The translations under genes and the position numbers were made by a program. DNA of 64,000 nucleotides from an uncultured Dehalococcoidia bacterium (GTDB lineage: Bacteria; Chloroflexota; Dehalococcoidia; Lucifugimonadales; UBA1123): the NCBI GenBank assembly GCA_951812505.1, contig CATOSI010000005.1, positions 1-64,000 of the forward strand. The letters are read 5' to 3'. The notes under the pieces were generated by a model, which saw only the letters and a list, made by a program, of their open reading frames with translations, was not told the DNA's origin and ran no database searches. Every line of letters starts with the position of its first letter. The stretch's first letter is position 1. Positions 1 through 7,280 of the stretch are shown piece by piece.

Positions 1-361
1 GCCACGCGGCGTAAACGTGGCCCTCCAAGTGGTTGATGCCCATGAATGGGAGGTTGTGTGTCAGCGCCATGCCCTTTGCGGTGTTCACTCCGACGAGCAG
101 CGCTCCCGCGAGTCCAGGGCCGTGGGTCACGGCCACGCCGTCGAGTTCGGGAAGTTCCATGCCCGCCTGTTCGAGCGCACTGTCCACGACTGGGATCAGG
201 GTCCTCATATGTTCACGGGATGCGATTTCCGGGACGATTCCGCCGTAGCGAGCATGCATCTCCACCTGTGTTGCGACGACGTTGGAGATTATGTGCCGTC
301 CGTCCTCAATGACGGCGGCGGCAGTTTCGTCGCAGGACGTTTCTATTCCGAGGATTTTCAC
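1..361 (-). CDS. tsaD: TsaD, tRNA threonylcarbamoyladenosine transferase (N-terminal part)
   Basis: Reading the minus strand from a GTG at 361 gives [17 protein letters not shown], the ASKHA opening of the Kae1/TsaD family. A further family signature is [17 protein letters not shown] at about residues 81-97, followed by NHLEGHVYA, which carries a metal-binding His. TsaD transfers the threonylcarbamoyl group to A37 of ANN-decoding tRNAs in the cytoplasm together with TsaB and TsaE. Only about 120 of the usual ~340 residues are here; the gene runs off the left edge. An AGGTGA stretch about 7 bases upstream of the GTG supports this start. The identification is firm. Confidence 0.93.
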   Translation of the reverse strand, partial: MKILGIETSCDETAAAVIEDGRHIISNVVATQVEMHARYGGIVPEIASREHMRTLIPVVDSALEQAGMELPELDGVAVTHGPGLAGALLVGVNTAKGMALTHNLPFMGINHLEGHVYAAW

Positions 362-388
362 TCGTGGTTCACCTTCACATTTTTGTTC

Positions 389-565
389 CTATGTTAGAAA
401 TATCAAGATTGCAGCTATCGCTACCATAGACGCAATCTGTAATCCTGCGACCTTCCATGTAAGGCGAGATTCCAGTTGAGCCAAGTCTGCCTTAGTAGCT
501 AGATGGTCGTATGCGCCTTCCATCTTGCTGACACGTTCTTCAATGCTAGTAGTAGCTGTTGCTAT
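389..565 (-). CDS. Small coiled-coil/single-TM protein, possible AUA start
   Basis: The minus strand encodes an amphipathic stretch (EERVSKMEG, then ATKADLAQLESRL) followed by a hydrophobic helix (GLQIASMVAIAAILIFL) and a stop at 389. This resembles the short DUF1640-like coiled-coil membrane proteins common in bacteria. The first ATG is at 523 (44 residues). A clean Shine-Dalgarno (AAGGAG, 577-572) sits 6 bases before an ATA codon at 565, which would give 58 residues and keep more of the coiled coil. The frame stays open upstream without an ATG, GTG or TTG. Function unknown. It lies between tsaD and the dehydratase gene, all on the minus strand. Confidence 0.45.
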   Translation of the reverse strand: MATATTSIEERVSKMEGAYDHLATKADLAQLESRLTWKVAGLQIASMVAIAAILIFLT

Positions 566-682
566 TGCTTTCTCCTTCGACCAGCCAAAACTGGATACAG
601 AGGCAGTATAGCACTATGTTTTCGTCGGCGAGTATTCTCATCGTTCCCTGGGCTTGGGTTTATATGTGCCGTCCATGCGTTT

Positions 683-1822
683 CTATATGCCCCGCTCGCC
701 CGGTGTCAGGGGAAGGTAGGGGTGTCTATTCGCTACTTCCTCGTTGAAGGTGAGGCCGAGGCCAGGGCCTGTGGGCAGGTCCACGTAGCCATTTCTCTGG
801 CGCGGCAGACCGTCGAATACCTCGAAGTAGTGGGGCTCATAGAACTCGGCGTGGTATTCCTGTATCAGGAAGTTGGGAGTCGCGGCATCGAGGTGGAAAC
901 TGGCGACCGTTCCGACGGCGGCGTTGGTGTTGTGCGGCGCCATGAGCACGTGTCTCGGCTCGGCAATCGCTGCTATCTTCTTCAGCTCAGTGATTCCACC
1001 GGCATTGCACATGTCGGGCTGGAGTATGTCCACGGCATCCGCCTTTACCAGTTCGTAAAACGGGAATTTGAGATACAGCCGCTCGCCGGTCGCAATCGGA
1101 ATATTGACGTGCTGCCGAACCTGCGCCATCTCACCGACGTTTTCCTGAGACACGGGTTCTTCGAACCAGAATGGCCTGTACTGTTCGAGACGCTGGCCGA
1201 GATGGATTGCGGTATGCACATTGAACTTGGCATGGACTTCGACGAGTATCTCGACGTTGGGGCCCACGGCCTCTCTTACGGCAGCGACCCGGTCCTCCGC
1301 CAGCTGAGCTTCCTCGGGCGAAATGGTGTAATAGTTGTGCTGGCCGAATGGATCGAACTTCATCGCGTTGTAGCCCATTTCGACTACGCGCAGGGCTTCT
1401 TCGGCGTTCTGCTCCGGGGTACCCGGGTTGGTGTACCAGCCATTGGCATACACTCTTATCTTGTCCCGTATAGGTCCACCGAGAAGTTGGTAAACAGGGA
1501 CACCGAGCGCCTTGCCCTTGAGGTCCCAGAGAGCGATGTCAATGCCGGAGAGAGCTGTGGAGAACAGCCTTCCGCCGCGGTCGGCGTTATCCTGGTGCAT
1601 ACGCATCCAGTGGAGTTCGTGCGCCATGGGGTCTTTGCCCACGAGGTACGATTCCGTCCATTGCTCCAGAAGACTGGCGACTAGAGGATCATAGGAAAGC
1701 ATGGAGGCCTCACCTATGCCTTCTATCCCCTCGTCAGTCTGAAGTCTCAGAATGAGCCAGTTTCTCTTGGCATTCCTGTGTTGAGAGGAGAATATGTTGG
1801 TCTTTATTCCGGTTATCTTCAT
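683..1822 (-). CDS. Mandelate racemase/muconate-lactonizing-type sugar-acid dehydratase
   Basis: 379 residues, full length for the enolase superfamily MR subgroup. The N-terminal cap (MKITGIKTNIF, GIGEASML) is followed by the barrel: the catalytic Lys region MKFDPFG near 165-170, metal-site strands LVEVHAKFN, FWFEEPV and ATGERL, then DILQPDMCNAGG, and the general-base His in MAPHN. This layout matches galactonate/gluconate-type dehydratases, which form 2-keto-3-deoxy sugar acids. The exact substrate cannot be read from sequence. It is the first of three enolase-superfamily genes in the window; the KDG-kinase gene near 16 kb offers a route for the product. The gene is divergent from the ABC importer operon. 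Confidence 0.88.
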   Translation of the reverse strand: MKITGIKTNIFSSQHRNAKRNWLILRLQTDEGIEGIGEASMLSYDPLVASLLEQWTESYLVGKDPMAHELHWMRMHQDNADRGGRLFSTALSGIDIALWDLKGKALGVPVYQLLGGPIRDKIRVYANGWYTNPGTPEQNAEEALRVVEMGYNAMKFDPFGQHNYYTISPEEAQLAEDRVAAVREAVGPNVEILVEVHAKFNVHTAIHLGQRLEQYRPFWFEEPVSQENVGEMAQVRQHVNIPIATGERLYLKFPFYELVKADAVDILQPDMCNAGGITELKKIAAIAEPRHVLMAPHNTNAAVGTVASFHLDAATPNFLIQEYHAEFYEPHYFEVFDGLPRQRNGYVDLPTGPGLGLTFNEEVANRHPYLPLTPGERGI

Positions 1823-2136
1823 TGAGCTACCCAGTTCGTGGAATGTTCAGAGTTTACAAATCATGGCGGACATGGGCAAGTAAACAGCCGTCTAGCTTGA
1901 CCTCATAACGTGTTTGTGAGATATTTCACACCAAAATAGGGATATTTCGTTGACACATATTGCTCTCTCTGTTAGCATCCCATTCGCTTGGCAGTCATGT
2001 TGACAAGCCATAGTGTGGCATGAATTTGCGAGGCGTTCCAAAGGATGCGCGAAGCAAATTTATATGTAACGGTGGGCAAGCGGAGTAGCTTCGCCCGACG
2101 TACGGACAGCAAGGGTTAGATTTAGGAGGTAAGTGT
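1823..2136. other. Intergenic region between divergent genes
   Basis: 314 bases between the dehydratase start and the transporter lipoprotein start. No open frame of note. It holds the promoter listed next and a strong ribosome binding site (GGAGG) just before 2137. Confidence 0.6.
1950..1978 (+). promoter_or_regulatory. Sigma70-type promoter for the importer operon
   Basis: A perfect -35 TTGACA at 1950-1955 is followed, after exactly 17 bases, by a -10 TAGCAT at 1973-1978. It points into the lipoprotein gene at 2137, leaving a leader of about 150 bases. The ATPase operon of the same transporter type has a similar TTGACA-17-TATCTT promoter near 31.24 kb. Confidence 0.6.
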
Positions 2137-4233
2137 ATGTTTGGCAAGGTGAAGAAAGCGGGAATACTGCTTCCCATAATCGCCGTATTTGCGCTGGCGT
2201 TCGCTATTGCGTGTCAGAGCGACCCGGAGATTATCGAAGTAGAAAAGATCGTAGAAGTAGAGAAGGTAACGCAGGTTGAAGTACCCGGCGAGACCATTGT
2301 GGTCGAGAAGGAAGTAGTGAAGGAAGTCCAGGTGCCCGGCGAGACCGTCGTGGTCAAGGAAGAGGTCGTCAAGGAAGTCATGGTTCCTGGCGAGACCGTC
2401 GTGGTCGAGAAGGAAGTGGTGAAAGAGGTCGAGGTCGAGAAGATCGTCGAGGTCGAGAAGGAAGTCGAGGTGGTCAAGGAAGTCCAGCTCGTCGTAACCC
2501 CGACACCAGTGATCGTAGTAGAGGCCGCTATCTCGGCACCTGCAGCTACGGGTGACGCGGGCGTCATCAACATCGCCATCACCGACGTTCCTCCCGGTGT
2601 CGGTCTTGGGTCCGCGCAGCTGACCGACGCGATGCACTACTGGGGCGTCGGCGAGGTCACGATGAAGTTCGTGGATCCCGGAGTGGTCGCGCCTATGCTG
2701 GCCGAAGCCTGGGAACTTGATCTGGATATGGGCAGCCCTGTCGGAGCGACCTTGACGATTCGGGACAACGCCATCTTCCACGGCCAGGGTCTTGGCGACC
2801 GCAGCAACATGGGCGAGAGCTGGGGGCCTGTGAGGGCGCAAGACGTCGCGTTCACCATCAACGACGGGAACGGCGCCGTCAACACCGCCAGCATTCACTG
2901 GCAAGCGGGCGATTTCGCCACTATGTTCGGTAACAACGAAGCTGTCGCAGCCGATGATCGCACGTTGAAATTGACATTCGCCGTAGATTCTGAGGGCAAT
3001 ACCCTGTACGACCCTCGCTGGAGTGCAGGTCTTCTGAACGACGCCGCGCAGGCGTTCAGCGTTCAGAGTCTGAACCGATACGAAACTGTCGGCGAAACTG
3101 AGATGAAGGACACCCCCTTCATCGGCACAGGCCCGCTGCACGTGGTGGAATGGGTACAGGACGACACCGCCATACTGGAAGCGGTGCCCTACGACCACTG
3201 GGACTTCAATTCAAAGGTTGACCGGATTGTGTTCAAGGAAGTTGGGGAGCAGAACACGCAGATCGCGCTGATGGAAACGGGTGAAGTTGACGCCGCGCCC
3301 ATTCTGCTCAAGAGCGTTCCCCGTATGCTCGAGGGCGGATTCGCTATTCAGGACAACGGACTTGCGGGCCAAGCATCGGTCTCGTTCTCGGGCAACCTAT
3401 GGGAGACCGAGCACGTGCTGTTCGGCACCCCTCTGGACACCGCGGCGGTTTACATGAGGGACCTGCCCTGGATTAGCAACCCGTCTCCCAACGACAGCGG
3501 CGCCTGCCCGGCGGGATGCTCGGACTTCGAGGAAGGCGTGCTGGTTCGCAACGCGCTGGCAAGGGCTATCAACAGGGAAGAGATCAACGAATTCCTGCTG
3601 AACGGCATCGGACACCCGATATACCTGAACGCTTTCAGCCCGAACAACCCGAACTGGAATTCGGATTGGGAGTACGAATACGACCCCATGAAGGCTTCTG
3701 AACTACTCGCCCAGGCAGGCTATCCGAACGGATTCGAGATGCCTCTGTATGCGCCGAACCCCGGCGGATACCAGGAACTCGCCGACGCGATAGCCGGTTA
3801 CTGGGAAGAGATTGGCGTAAGGACGGCAGTGCAGAAGTACGCCTACTCCGTGTATCGCCCGACAATCGTGGCTCGCGCGACGACGATGCCGTGGGTAACC
3901 GAGTGCGACGACGGCAAGAGCTCCTGGCCCTGGGAGTGGCCAAAGTCAGCCGACCATACGTCTCTGACTCGCGGCGGCTTCGGCTGCGGCCTTGAGATCA
4001 CGGTAGCTGCGGAAACGTGGGTCGCGGTTGCGAATGAGCCTGACCCGGCGAAGCAGATAGAGCTGAACAACGCGCTCGCCCAGTACCTGTTCGAGACCGC
4101 TCCGAGCTTCGGCGTGGTTGGAGTTCCGGCTCCCATCACGTACAACCCGAACAAGATCGCGGAATGGCCGATGGACCCTGCGCTGTTCTCCAAGTGGAAC
4201 AACCCCGAGTCAATCGTGCCGGTAGGCCGGTAG
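2137..4233 (+). CDS. Oligopeptide/solute-binding lipoprotein of an ABC importer (SBP family 5)
   Basis: 698 residues. A signal peptide ends in a lipobox (AFAIAC, lipid-modified Cys26), so the protein is anchored outside the membrane. Residues ~32-115 are a charged, low-complexity stretch of repeats built on VEKEV and VPGETVVV, probably a stalk; similar stalks are common on Chloroflexota binding proteins. The remainder is a periplasmic binding protein of the DppA/OppA class, with signatures such as NALARAINREEIN and ELLAQAGYPNGFEMPL. A GGAGG ribosome site 8 bases upstream fixes the start. The ligand is unknown; family 5 proteins bind peptides, nickel or oligosaccharides. It is followed by hairpins, a small gene and two permease genes. 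Confidence 0.92.
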   Translation: MFGKVKKAGILLPIIAVFALAFAIACQSDPEIIEVEKIVEVEKVTQVEVPGETIVVEKEVVKEVQVPGETVVVKEEVVKEVMVPGETVVVEKEVVKEVEVEKIVEVEKEVEVVKEVQLVVTPTPVIVVEAAISAPAATGDAGVINIAITDVPPGVGLGSAQLTDAMHYWGVGEVTMKFVDPGVVAPMLAEAWELDLDMGSPVGATLTIRDNAIFHGQGLGDRSNMGESWGPVRAQDVAFTINDGNGAVNTASIHWQAGDFATMFGNNEAVAADDRTLKLTFAVDSEGNTLYDPRWSAGLLNDAAQAFSVQSLNRYETVGETEMKDTPFIGTGPLHVVEWVQDDTAILEAVPYDHWDFNSKVDRIVFKEVGEQNTQIALMETGEVDAAPILLKSVPRMLEGGFAIQDNGLAGQASVSFSGNLWETEHVLFGTPLDTAAVYMRDLPWISNPSPNDSGACPAGCSDFEEGVLVRNALARAINREEINEFLLNGIGHPIYLNAFSPNNPNWNSDWEYEYDPMKASELLAQAGYPNGFEMPLYAPNPGGYQELADAIAGYWEEIGVRTAVQKYAYSVYRPTIVARATTMPWVTECDDGKSSWPWEWPKSADHTSLTRGGFGCGLEITVAAETWVAVANEPDPAKQIELNNALAQYLFETAPSFGVVGVPAPITYNPNKIAEWPMDPALFSKWNNPESIVPVGR

Positions 4234-4250
4234 GAACGTAGTTAATTCCG

Positions 4251-4273
4251 GGCGGCGGCTCAAAGTCGCCGCC
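4251..4273 (+). terminator. Hairpin after the lipoprotein gene
   Basis: GGCGGCG (4251-4257) pairs with CGCCGCC (4267-4273) across a 9-base loop, 18 bases after the stop codon. There is no clear T-tract, so it may attenuate transcription or protect the 3' end rather than terminate fully. This would suit the usual excess of binding protein over permease. Confidence 0.4.
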
Positions 4274-4294
4274 TTGTCAATCTCTAGTCAAGCA

Positions 4295-4336
4295 ATGGCC
4301 TACCCGATGTTCCCGGCGGGAATGCGGGTAGGCCAT
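4295..4336. repeat. Long perfect inverted repeat with nested hairpin
   Basis: ATGGCCTACCCG (4295-4306) is perfectly complementary to 4325-4336. The 18-base interior itself contains TTCCC/GGGAA (4310-4314, 4318-4322), the core of the dispersed TTCCCGC...GCGGGAA repeat also found at 5660. It forms a 42-base hairpin in the lipoprotein-permease gap, probably a mobile palindromic repeat acting as an attenuator. Confidence 0.6.
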
Positions 4337-4424
4337 TCCGAACCCTATTTCCAAGAGGTATGCGTACCAGCGATTTTAAGAATATCATTTTAGACAGGGG
4401 ATGGATGTGGGAGGAGGGACTCAG

Positions 4425-4634
4425 ATGACAACAGATTATCGTCTGACAGCGGTTGAAGAAACCCAGGCCAAGATTGTCGAGGTACAGGACAATACGCTGG
4501 CCTTGAGCGAGCGAGTGGTAGAGTTGATCGAAGAGACCAGGCGTGAAAGTCAGCAGACACGGCGCATTTGGGTGGCCTTCGCCAGACACCATGGCTGGCC
4601 TGAAGCCCTAGAGAATTTAGACAACGACCAGTAG
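4425..4634 (+). CDS. Small coiled-coil protein between transporter genes
   Basis: 69 residues from the ATG at 4425, which has a GGAGGAGGG ribosome site 5-6 bases upstream; an ATG at 4401 lacks one. The sequence is helical with heptad-like spacing (VEETQAKIVEVQDNTLALSERVVELIEETRRE) ending in RRIWVAFARHHGW. No known domain or membrane segment recognised. It lies inside the importer operon, 29 bases before the first permease gene, so co-transcription is likely, but its role is unknown. Confidence 0.55.
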   Translation: MTTDYRLTAVEETQAKIVEVQDNTLALSERVVELIEETRRESQQTRRIWVAFARHHGWPEALENLDNDQ

Positions 4635-4663
4635 CCTAGCCTTTAGTAAAAGAAAGTTCGGAT

Positions 4664-5638
4664 ATGTCTTCCTTCCTGATTCGTCGAATGGCCTTCGTGT
4701 TTGTCTCGCTCATTGGAGCGACGGCTATCGTTTTCGCGCTGTCCAGGATGGCGGGCGACCCTATCCTGCTCTACGCCAAGCCATACGGTTACGGCGATAC
4801 GGAAAAGTATCTTGACGAGCTTAGGAGGCACCTCGGATTAGACCAGCCGCTTGTCGTGCAATACGTCAAGTGGGTGTGGCAGCTAGCGCAGGGCGATCTG
4901 GGACTTACGCTGCTGTCGAGGCGTCCGGTGATTGACGTCATCGGGGAGAAGATATGGAACACATTCCAGTTGGCGTTCACGGGGTGGCTTTTCGCCACCA
5001 TATTGGGGGTGCCGCTCGGGGTGCTGTCCGCGGTCAAACGCGGGACTTACTGGGATTATCTGGGGAGAGGATTCGCGCTGTTCGGACAAGCGCTGCCGGC
5101 CTTCTGGGTCGGCGTCATGCTGGTGCTGCTGTTCGCGATTGTGCTTCCCCGGGCGGGGTTTGAATTTCTCCAACTCCCGGCGGCGTTCAAGGCTCCAACA
5201 GATGATCAGTATGGATTTCATCCTGAGTACTTCATATTGCCCACAATCACTATCGGCTGGGGCGCGGCGGCGGGCTACCTGCGTATCACGCGCTCGGCAA
5301 TGCTGGAGGTGTTGGATTCGGAGTTCGTGAAGTTGGCGCGCGCTAAGGGGGCGAGCACCAGTTCGGTGATCTGGAAGCACGCCTTCAAGAACGCGCTGAT
5401 TCCGCCCTTGACAGTATCGGCTCTGCTGCTGGCAGGCCTGATGAACGGCGCGGTGGTCGCGGAAGTGGTGTTCGCGTGGCCTGGGCTCGGCAGGATAGCG
5501 TTGGTGGAGGCGGTCAACAACAACGACTTCCCGCTGCTGACGGGGGCCATCTTCATATTTACCATCATCTACCTGGTGATGAACTTCGTGGCGGATATGC
5601 TGTACGCATGGGCTGACCCGCGGATACGGTATTCGTAG
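4664..5638 (+). CDS. ABC importer permease, DppB/OppB type
   Basis: 324 residues. The N-terminal membrane helix (MSSFLIRRMAFVFVSL) and five further helices match the DppB/OppB family. The cytoplasmic EAA loop that docks the ATPase is visible as SEFVKLARAKGASTSSVIWKHAFKNALIP at about residues 220-250. It forms the translocation channel with the DppC-type partner that follows. No ATP-binding subunit follows in this operon. Confidence 0.93.
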   Translation: MSSFLIRRMAFVFVSLIGATAIVFALSRMAGDPILLYAKPYGYGDTEKYLDELRRHLGLDQPLVVQYVKWVWQLAQGDLGLTLLSRRPVIDVIGEKIWNTFQLAFTGWLFATILGVPLGVLSAVKRGTYWDYLGRGFALFGQALPAFWVGVMLVLLFAIVLPRAGFEFLQLPAAFKAPTDDQYGFHPEYFILPTITIGWGAAAGYLRITRSAMLEVLDSEFVKLARAKGASTSSVIWKHAFKNALIPPLTVSALLLAGLMNGAVVAEVVFAWPGLGRIALVEAVNNNDFPLLTGAIFIFTIIYLVMNFVADMLYAWADPRIRYS

Positions 5639-5659
5639 TTGGATTGTGCGAGCGTGGAT

Positions 5660-5679
5660 ATTCCCGCTTTCGCGGGAAT
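5660..5679. repeat. Dispersed palindrome (ATTCCCGC...GCGGGAAT)
   Basis: ATTCCCGC (5660-5667) and GCGGGAAT (5672-5679) are perfect complements with a TTTC loop, flanked by GTCATTCCCGCGAAAG on the minus strand. This is a widespread intergenic palindrome of many bacterial genomes, similar in core to the neisserial dRS3 unit. It lies between the two permease genes. Confidence 0.65.
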
Positions 5680-5738
5680 GACGGACGACAGGCAAGATTA
5701 GAGAGTCAGATCAAGAGAGTTGAAGAGGGCAGCGGATA

Positions 5739-6671
5739 ATGAATGAAGGCGTAGCATTCGAGGCCCAACTCGAGCGGCAACAGCGCAACCGATTTTTGCA
5801 GTTGTGGATCGTGTTCCGCAGATGGCCGGTCATTCCGATGTTTATTCTTGCCGTCATGGCTATCTTCGCCGTCTTCGCCCCCTTGCTCGCACCCAAAGAC
5901 CCGCTCAGGCAATCTCTTCCTCTTCAGTACGTACCGCCAATTTGGGCGGCTGAGGAGCGGACGGACCGCCTAGAGGGCCGGGTGGACAGCAGTTTCGAAT
6001 ATTTTCTCGGCACCGACAACCTGGGTAGGGACATACTCAGTCGCATAATCTACGGCGCGCGCATATCCCTGATGGTCGCTCTCGTTTCGCTTATGAGTGG
6101 GATTCTGGTCGGCTCTACGCTTGGCTTGATAGGCGGGTGGTACGGGGGAATCATTGATGAGTTAGTTTCGCGTCTGGTGGACATCTGGTACGCGCTGCCC
6201 TTCCTGCTGGTGGCACTGGTCGTGGTAATCGTGCTTGGGCAAACGCTCGTCGTGATGATGTTCGTTCTTGCGCTTACGGCATGGAGCCCGTTCGTTCGCA
6301 ATGTTCGCGCTGAGGTGTTATCTATCAAGGAAAGGGATTACGTGGCCCTGGCCAAGGTCGCGGGCGCGTCGCCTTTTTACATCATGTACAAACACATCCT
6401 GCCCGGCGTTATAAATACCATCGTGGTCATCGCGACGTTGAACGTCGGCGGACTGATACTCGCTGAGGCGACGCTTACGTTCCTCGGAGCGGGTCTGCCG
6501 TCGAACATACCGGCTTGGGGCCTGATGGTGGGTGAAGGCCAGGGCGACCTGCGGCTGGCGTGGTGGATTTCCTTCTGGCCCGGCCTGGCTATCTTCCTGA
6601 CGGTGATGTCGCTGAACTTCACGGGGGACTGGCTGCGGGACCATCTGGACCCGCGACTGAGGCAGACGTAG
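5739..6671 (+). CDS. ABC importer permease, DppC/OppC type
   Basis: 310 residues. It has the cytoplasmic N-terminal tail and first helix (WPVIPMFILAVMAIFAVFAP) of the OppC family, the FLGTDNLGRDILSRIIYGARISL signature near residue 90, and the EAA loop RDYVALAKVAGASPFYIMYKHILP near 205-230. It forms a heterodimer with the preceding permease in the membrane. The C-terminal RDHLDPRLRQ ending is typical. The ATPases are probably the two encoded at 29.1-31.1 kb, which is inference. Confidence 0.93.
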   Translation: MNEGVAFEAQLERQQRNRFLQLWIVFRRWPVIPMFILAVMAIFAVFAPLLAPKDPLRQSLPLQYVPPIWAAEERTDRLEGRVDSSFEYFLGTDNLGRDILSRIIYGARISLMVALVSLMSGILVGSTLGLIGGWYGGIIDELVSRLVDIWYALPFLLVALVVVIVLGQTLVVMMFVLALTAWSPFVRNVRAEVLSIKERDYVALAKVAGASPFYIMYKHILPGVINTIVVIATLNVGGLILAEATLTFLGAGLPSNIPAWGLMVGEGQGDLRLAWWISFWPGLAIFLTVMSLNFTGDWLRDHLDPRLRQT

Positions 6672-6714
6672 AAACCGAGACCGCGCCGAATCCCGGCGTC
6701 TGGGGAGGATACCG

Positions 6715-7152
6715 TTGCCATCCGTAGGCCTTGCATGGTTTCTCTTCAGAAGTTGCGCAGGAGTGTTTTTTTCGTGCGTGCTGGGTTTCGTGAGTTGGGT
6801 GCTGGTGCGATTCATCATGCACTCGTTCTTCCTGGTGACCCCGCTGTTCAACGAAGTCATGAATTTATGCTCGATTGGCATAGCGGCGGGCATAGGGGCG
6901 TCGTCGGGTTCGTGGATGCTGGAACTGACCAGGCCGCAGTTGGCTTTGAGGATCATCCTGGGAATTCTCGCCGGGCTGTTGGGAGCGTGGCTCGGATTTC
7001 AGTACGGGAAAGGCACATACATCATGATAGGTATGCCGGGCATACCGGACCTGCGCGGGCTGGTGTGGGGCGCTCTGATAGGAGCAAACGCGGTGCCGAT
7101 ACTTTTCGACCTGGTTACGGCGGCGCGGCAGAGAAGGTTTCAGAGGCGTTGA
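6715..7152 (+). CDS. Predicted four-helix membrane protein
   Basis: 145 residues from a TTG at 6715, preceded at 6 bases by GGGGAGGA. Four hydrophobic segments are visible (approx. 5-28, 30-60, 78-96 and 115-135), with a basic tail RQRRFQRR. No catalytic motif or family recognised. It begins 43 bases after the DppC-type permease and may be the last gene of that operon. A hairpin follows before the convergent glnE-like gene. Confidence 0.6.
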   Translation: MPSVGLAWFLFRSCAGVFFSCVLGFVSWVLVRFIMHSFFLVTPLFNEVMNLCSIGIAAGIGASSGSWMLELTRPQLALRIILGILAGLLGAWLGFQYGKGTYIMIGMPGIPDLRGLVWGALIGANAVPILFDLVTAARQRRFQRR

Positions 7153-7172
7153 CGGTACACCTCACGCCAGAC

Positions 7173-7196
7173 GTCTCTCTTGAGGAAGAGGGAGAC
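7173..7196. terminator. Hairpin between convergent genes
   Basis: GTCTC/GAGAC (7173-7177, 7192-7196) and TCTT/AAGA (7178-7181, 7186-7189) form a stem with a two-base bulge and a 4-base loop. It is placed to serve the upstream operon and the convergent gene ending at 7281. No T-tract. Confidence 0.35.
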
Positions 7197-7280
7197 TGTT
7201 GACGGGTATTCTTAGCCGACCATACATCTGCATACTCGAATAATCCCCTCTCCTTCTGATGGGATTTTGATGCCCGGGGG

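Noticed and set aside
503..1684. 393-residue plus-strand frame over the dehydratase gene
   Set aside because: The minus strand carries all enolase-superfamily motifs; this is antisense shadow in GC-rich DNA.
2122..3198. Long minus-strand frame opposite the binding-protein gene
   Set aside because: Its Asp/Leu/His-rich repeats are the mirror of the VEKEV-encoding DNA; no family match and no ribosome site.
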